Under the pieces are notes generated by a model that saw nothing but the letters and a program-made list of their open reading frames with translations, searched no databases and was not told the origin of the DNA. The position numbers and the translations under genes are program-made. Shown one piece after another: positions 63,132 through 64,000 of a stretch of DNA of 64,000 nucleotides (position 1 is the first letter of the stretch; each line of letters opens with the position of its first letter). Source of the stretch: Spirochaetaceae bacterium (GTDB lineage Bacteria > Spirochaetota > Spirochaetia > SZUA-6 > Bin103). Location of the stretch: contig JAPPGB010000071.1 in assembly GCA_028821475.1 (NCBI GenBank), forward strand, positions 1 through 64,000, read 5' to 3'.

Positions 63132-64000
63132 ATGGACGACAGAAGGTATCGAGCGGCGCTGATCGGATTGGGCAGGATCGCGGACACGATCGACGACGAG
63201 GTCGTGGGCAGCGGCTGGCTGGAGCCGTTCAGCCACATGGGCAGCTACATGGACGTGCCCGAGGTGCAGGTGGTCGGCGCCGCTGACAAGTACCGCGAGC
63301 AACGGGAGGCGTTCGGGAGCCGCTGGGGCGTTCCCGAAGACAAGCGCTACGAGGACTACCGGGAGATGCTGGAACGGGAGCGTCCCGATATCGTGAGCGT
63401 CTGTACCCACGTCGCGCCGCGGGCCGAGGTTACGCTGGACATCGTGCGCATGGTGCGCGAGGGCCGCACGGACGTGAAGTGCATCTGGGTGGAGAAGCCG
63501 ATGGCGACCTCGCTGCAGGAAGCCGACGCGATGGTCGAGGCGTGCCGGGAGGCGGGAGTCATTCTGATGTTGAATGCCATGCGCGCATCCGACGTGTACT
63601 ACCGCCGGGCGCGGGCGCTGATCGACGAGGGGGCCCTGGGCAGGATGCTGCAGATCACCGCGCACGGGTCGGGGGCGCTGGCGCACATGGGCGTCCACTG
63701 GATCGGCGCCATGTGCGTGCTGGCCGGCGGCAGCGAGCGGGTGTCGTGGCTCGTGGGTGAGGCCGAGAGCGACGAGAAGGCGGCAAGCGGCGGCGACCTT
63801 GCCGGCAACGCCTACTTGGCGTTCGAAAACGGCACGCGGGGTTTCTGCCGCATGATGCCGAGCGGCGCGTCCACCTGGACGCTGGACGCCATCGGCGAGC
63901 AGGGCACCATCTCCATTCGCAACGGCAACGAGGGCTACGAGTTCGAGGTGTGGCGGATGGGAGAGCTCGTGGAGGGCGCGCGGCCGACCCCGGTGCGGTA
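63132..64000 (+). CDS. Gfo/Idh/MocA-family oxidoreductase (partial, runs off end)
   Basis: The first 289 codons of an NAD(P)-dependent sugar or inositol oxidoreductase. ALIGLGRIADT is the Rossmann motif. The EKP motif (WVEKPMATSLQEAD) is intact, and HMGVHWIGAMCVLAGG follows in the C-terminal domain. GGGAGGG precedes ATG 63132. The gene continues past the window. It probably acts on an imported sugar derivative. Confidence 0.85.
   Translation, partial: MDDRRYRAALIGLGRIADTIDDEVVGSGWLEPFSHMGSYMDVPEVQVVGAADKYREQREAFGSRWGVPEDKRYEDYREMLERERPDIVSVCTHVAPRAEVTLDIVRMVREGRTDVKCIWVEKPMATSLQEADAMVEACREAGVILMLNAMRASDVYYRRARALIDEGALGRMLQITAHGSGALAHMGVHWIGAMCVLAGGSERVSWLVGEAESDEKAASGGDLAGNAYLAFENGTRGFCRMMPSGASTWTLDAIGEQGTISIRNGNEGYEFEVWRMGELVEGARPTPVR

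Noticed and set aside
1-64000. CRISPR arrays, insertion sequences, integrases, att sites
   Set aside because: I saw no regularly spaced direct repeats, transposase motifs or tRNA-linked repeats. The gene scraps are short and lack terminal inverted repeats.

Overview
The window is high-GC bacterial DNA dominated by solute uptake and catabolism, with patches of defence genes and gene debris. I suspect a high-GC member of Spirochaetota (a free-living or host-associated environmental lineage). The basis is that most of the solute-binding proteins have signal peptides ending in short motifs such as WASGDDEG, FAGGGGEQ and WAAGEEEG, which resemble spirochaete binding proteins. This is inference; there is no rRNA or other phylogenetic marker here. 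I found no tRNA, rRNA, CRISPR array, insertion sequence or replication origin.

Layout. 0.2-2.0 kb: an MDR alcohol dehydrogenase and a VapBC-type toxin-antitoxin pair. 2.1-5.7 kb: an LplB/YtcP-type sugar importer with its binding protein. 5.8-11.3 kb: a fatty-acid desaturase, a second near-twin TA pair on the minus strand, a glyoxalase-like gene plus an MDR dehydrogenase, and a thiamine-diphosphate enzyme that has lost most of its central domain. 11.4-16.6 kb: an AAA/DUF4143-type ATPase, and an FG-GAP/ASPIC (CRTAC1-like) secreted protein convergent with a vanadium-type haloperoxidase. 16.9-26.4 kb: two divergent MalFG-type importers, the second followed by a GMC oxidoreductase and a phytanoyl-CoA-type dioxygenase. 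26.5-28.5 kb: a lower-GC restriction-modification pair.

28.8-46.1 kb reads as one large catabolic locus: a threonine-synthase-like enzyme, hydantoinase/oxoprolinase HyuA and HyuB, three amidohydrolase-2-type proteins, a complete Dpp-type importer split over three transcription units, a class III aminotransferase, a transaldolase-like protein, a luciferase-like flavin monooxygenase and a VOC protein. It looks like an import-and-dismantle pathway for an unidentified amide- or imide-containing compound.

46.2-50.4 kb is a scrapyard plus one intact gene: a frameshifted McrB N-terminus joined to a headless McrC, a 5' fragment of hyuA, the tail of an unidentified coiled-coil protein, and a DUF222/HNH endonuclease. 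50.5-54.0 kb holds another LplB/YtcP importer. 54.2-56.0 kb is a two-gene AAA-ATPase/DUF4276 candidate anti-phage system. 56.0-57.9 kb has a sulfatase and a truncated HigA-type antitoxin. 57.9-62.1 kb holds a second Dpp-type importer without ATPases. 62.2-64.0 kb has a second PhyH dioxygenase and a Gfo/Idh/MocA oxidoreductase that runs off the end.

Three patterns cut across the window. (1) Each of the six solute-binding-protein genes is followed within about 100 bp by a hairpin, which would let the binding protein be made in excess of its permeases. (2) Five of the six importers carry no ATPase, so they must share one encoded elsewhere. (3) Several intergenic spaces contain short (about 45-200 bp), diverged copies of pieces of genes found elsewhere in the window, including one in-frame chimera of an antitoxin motif and a desaturase histidine box.
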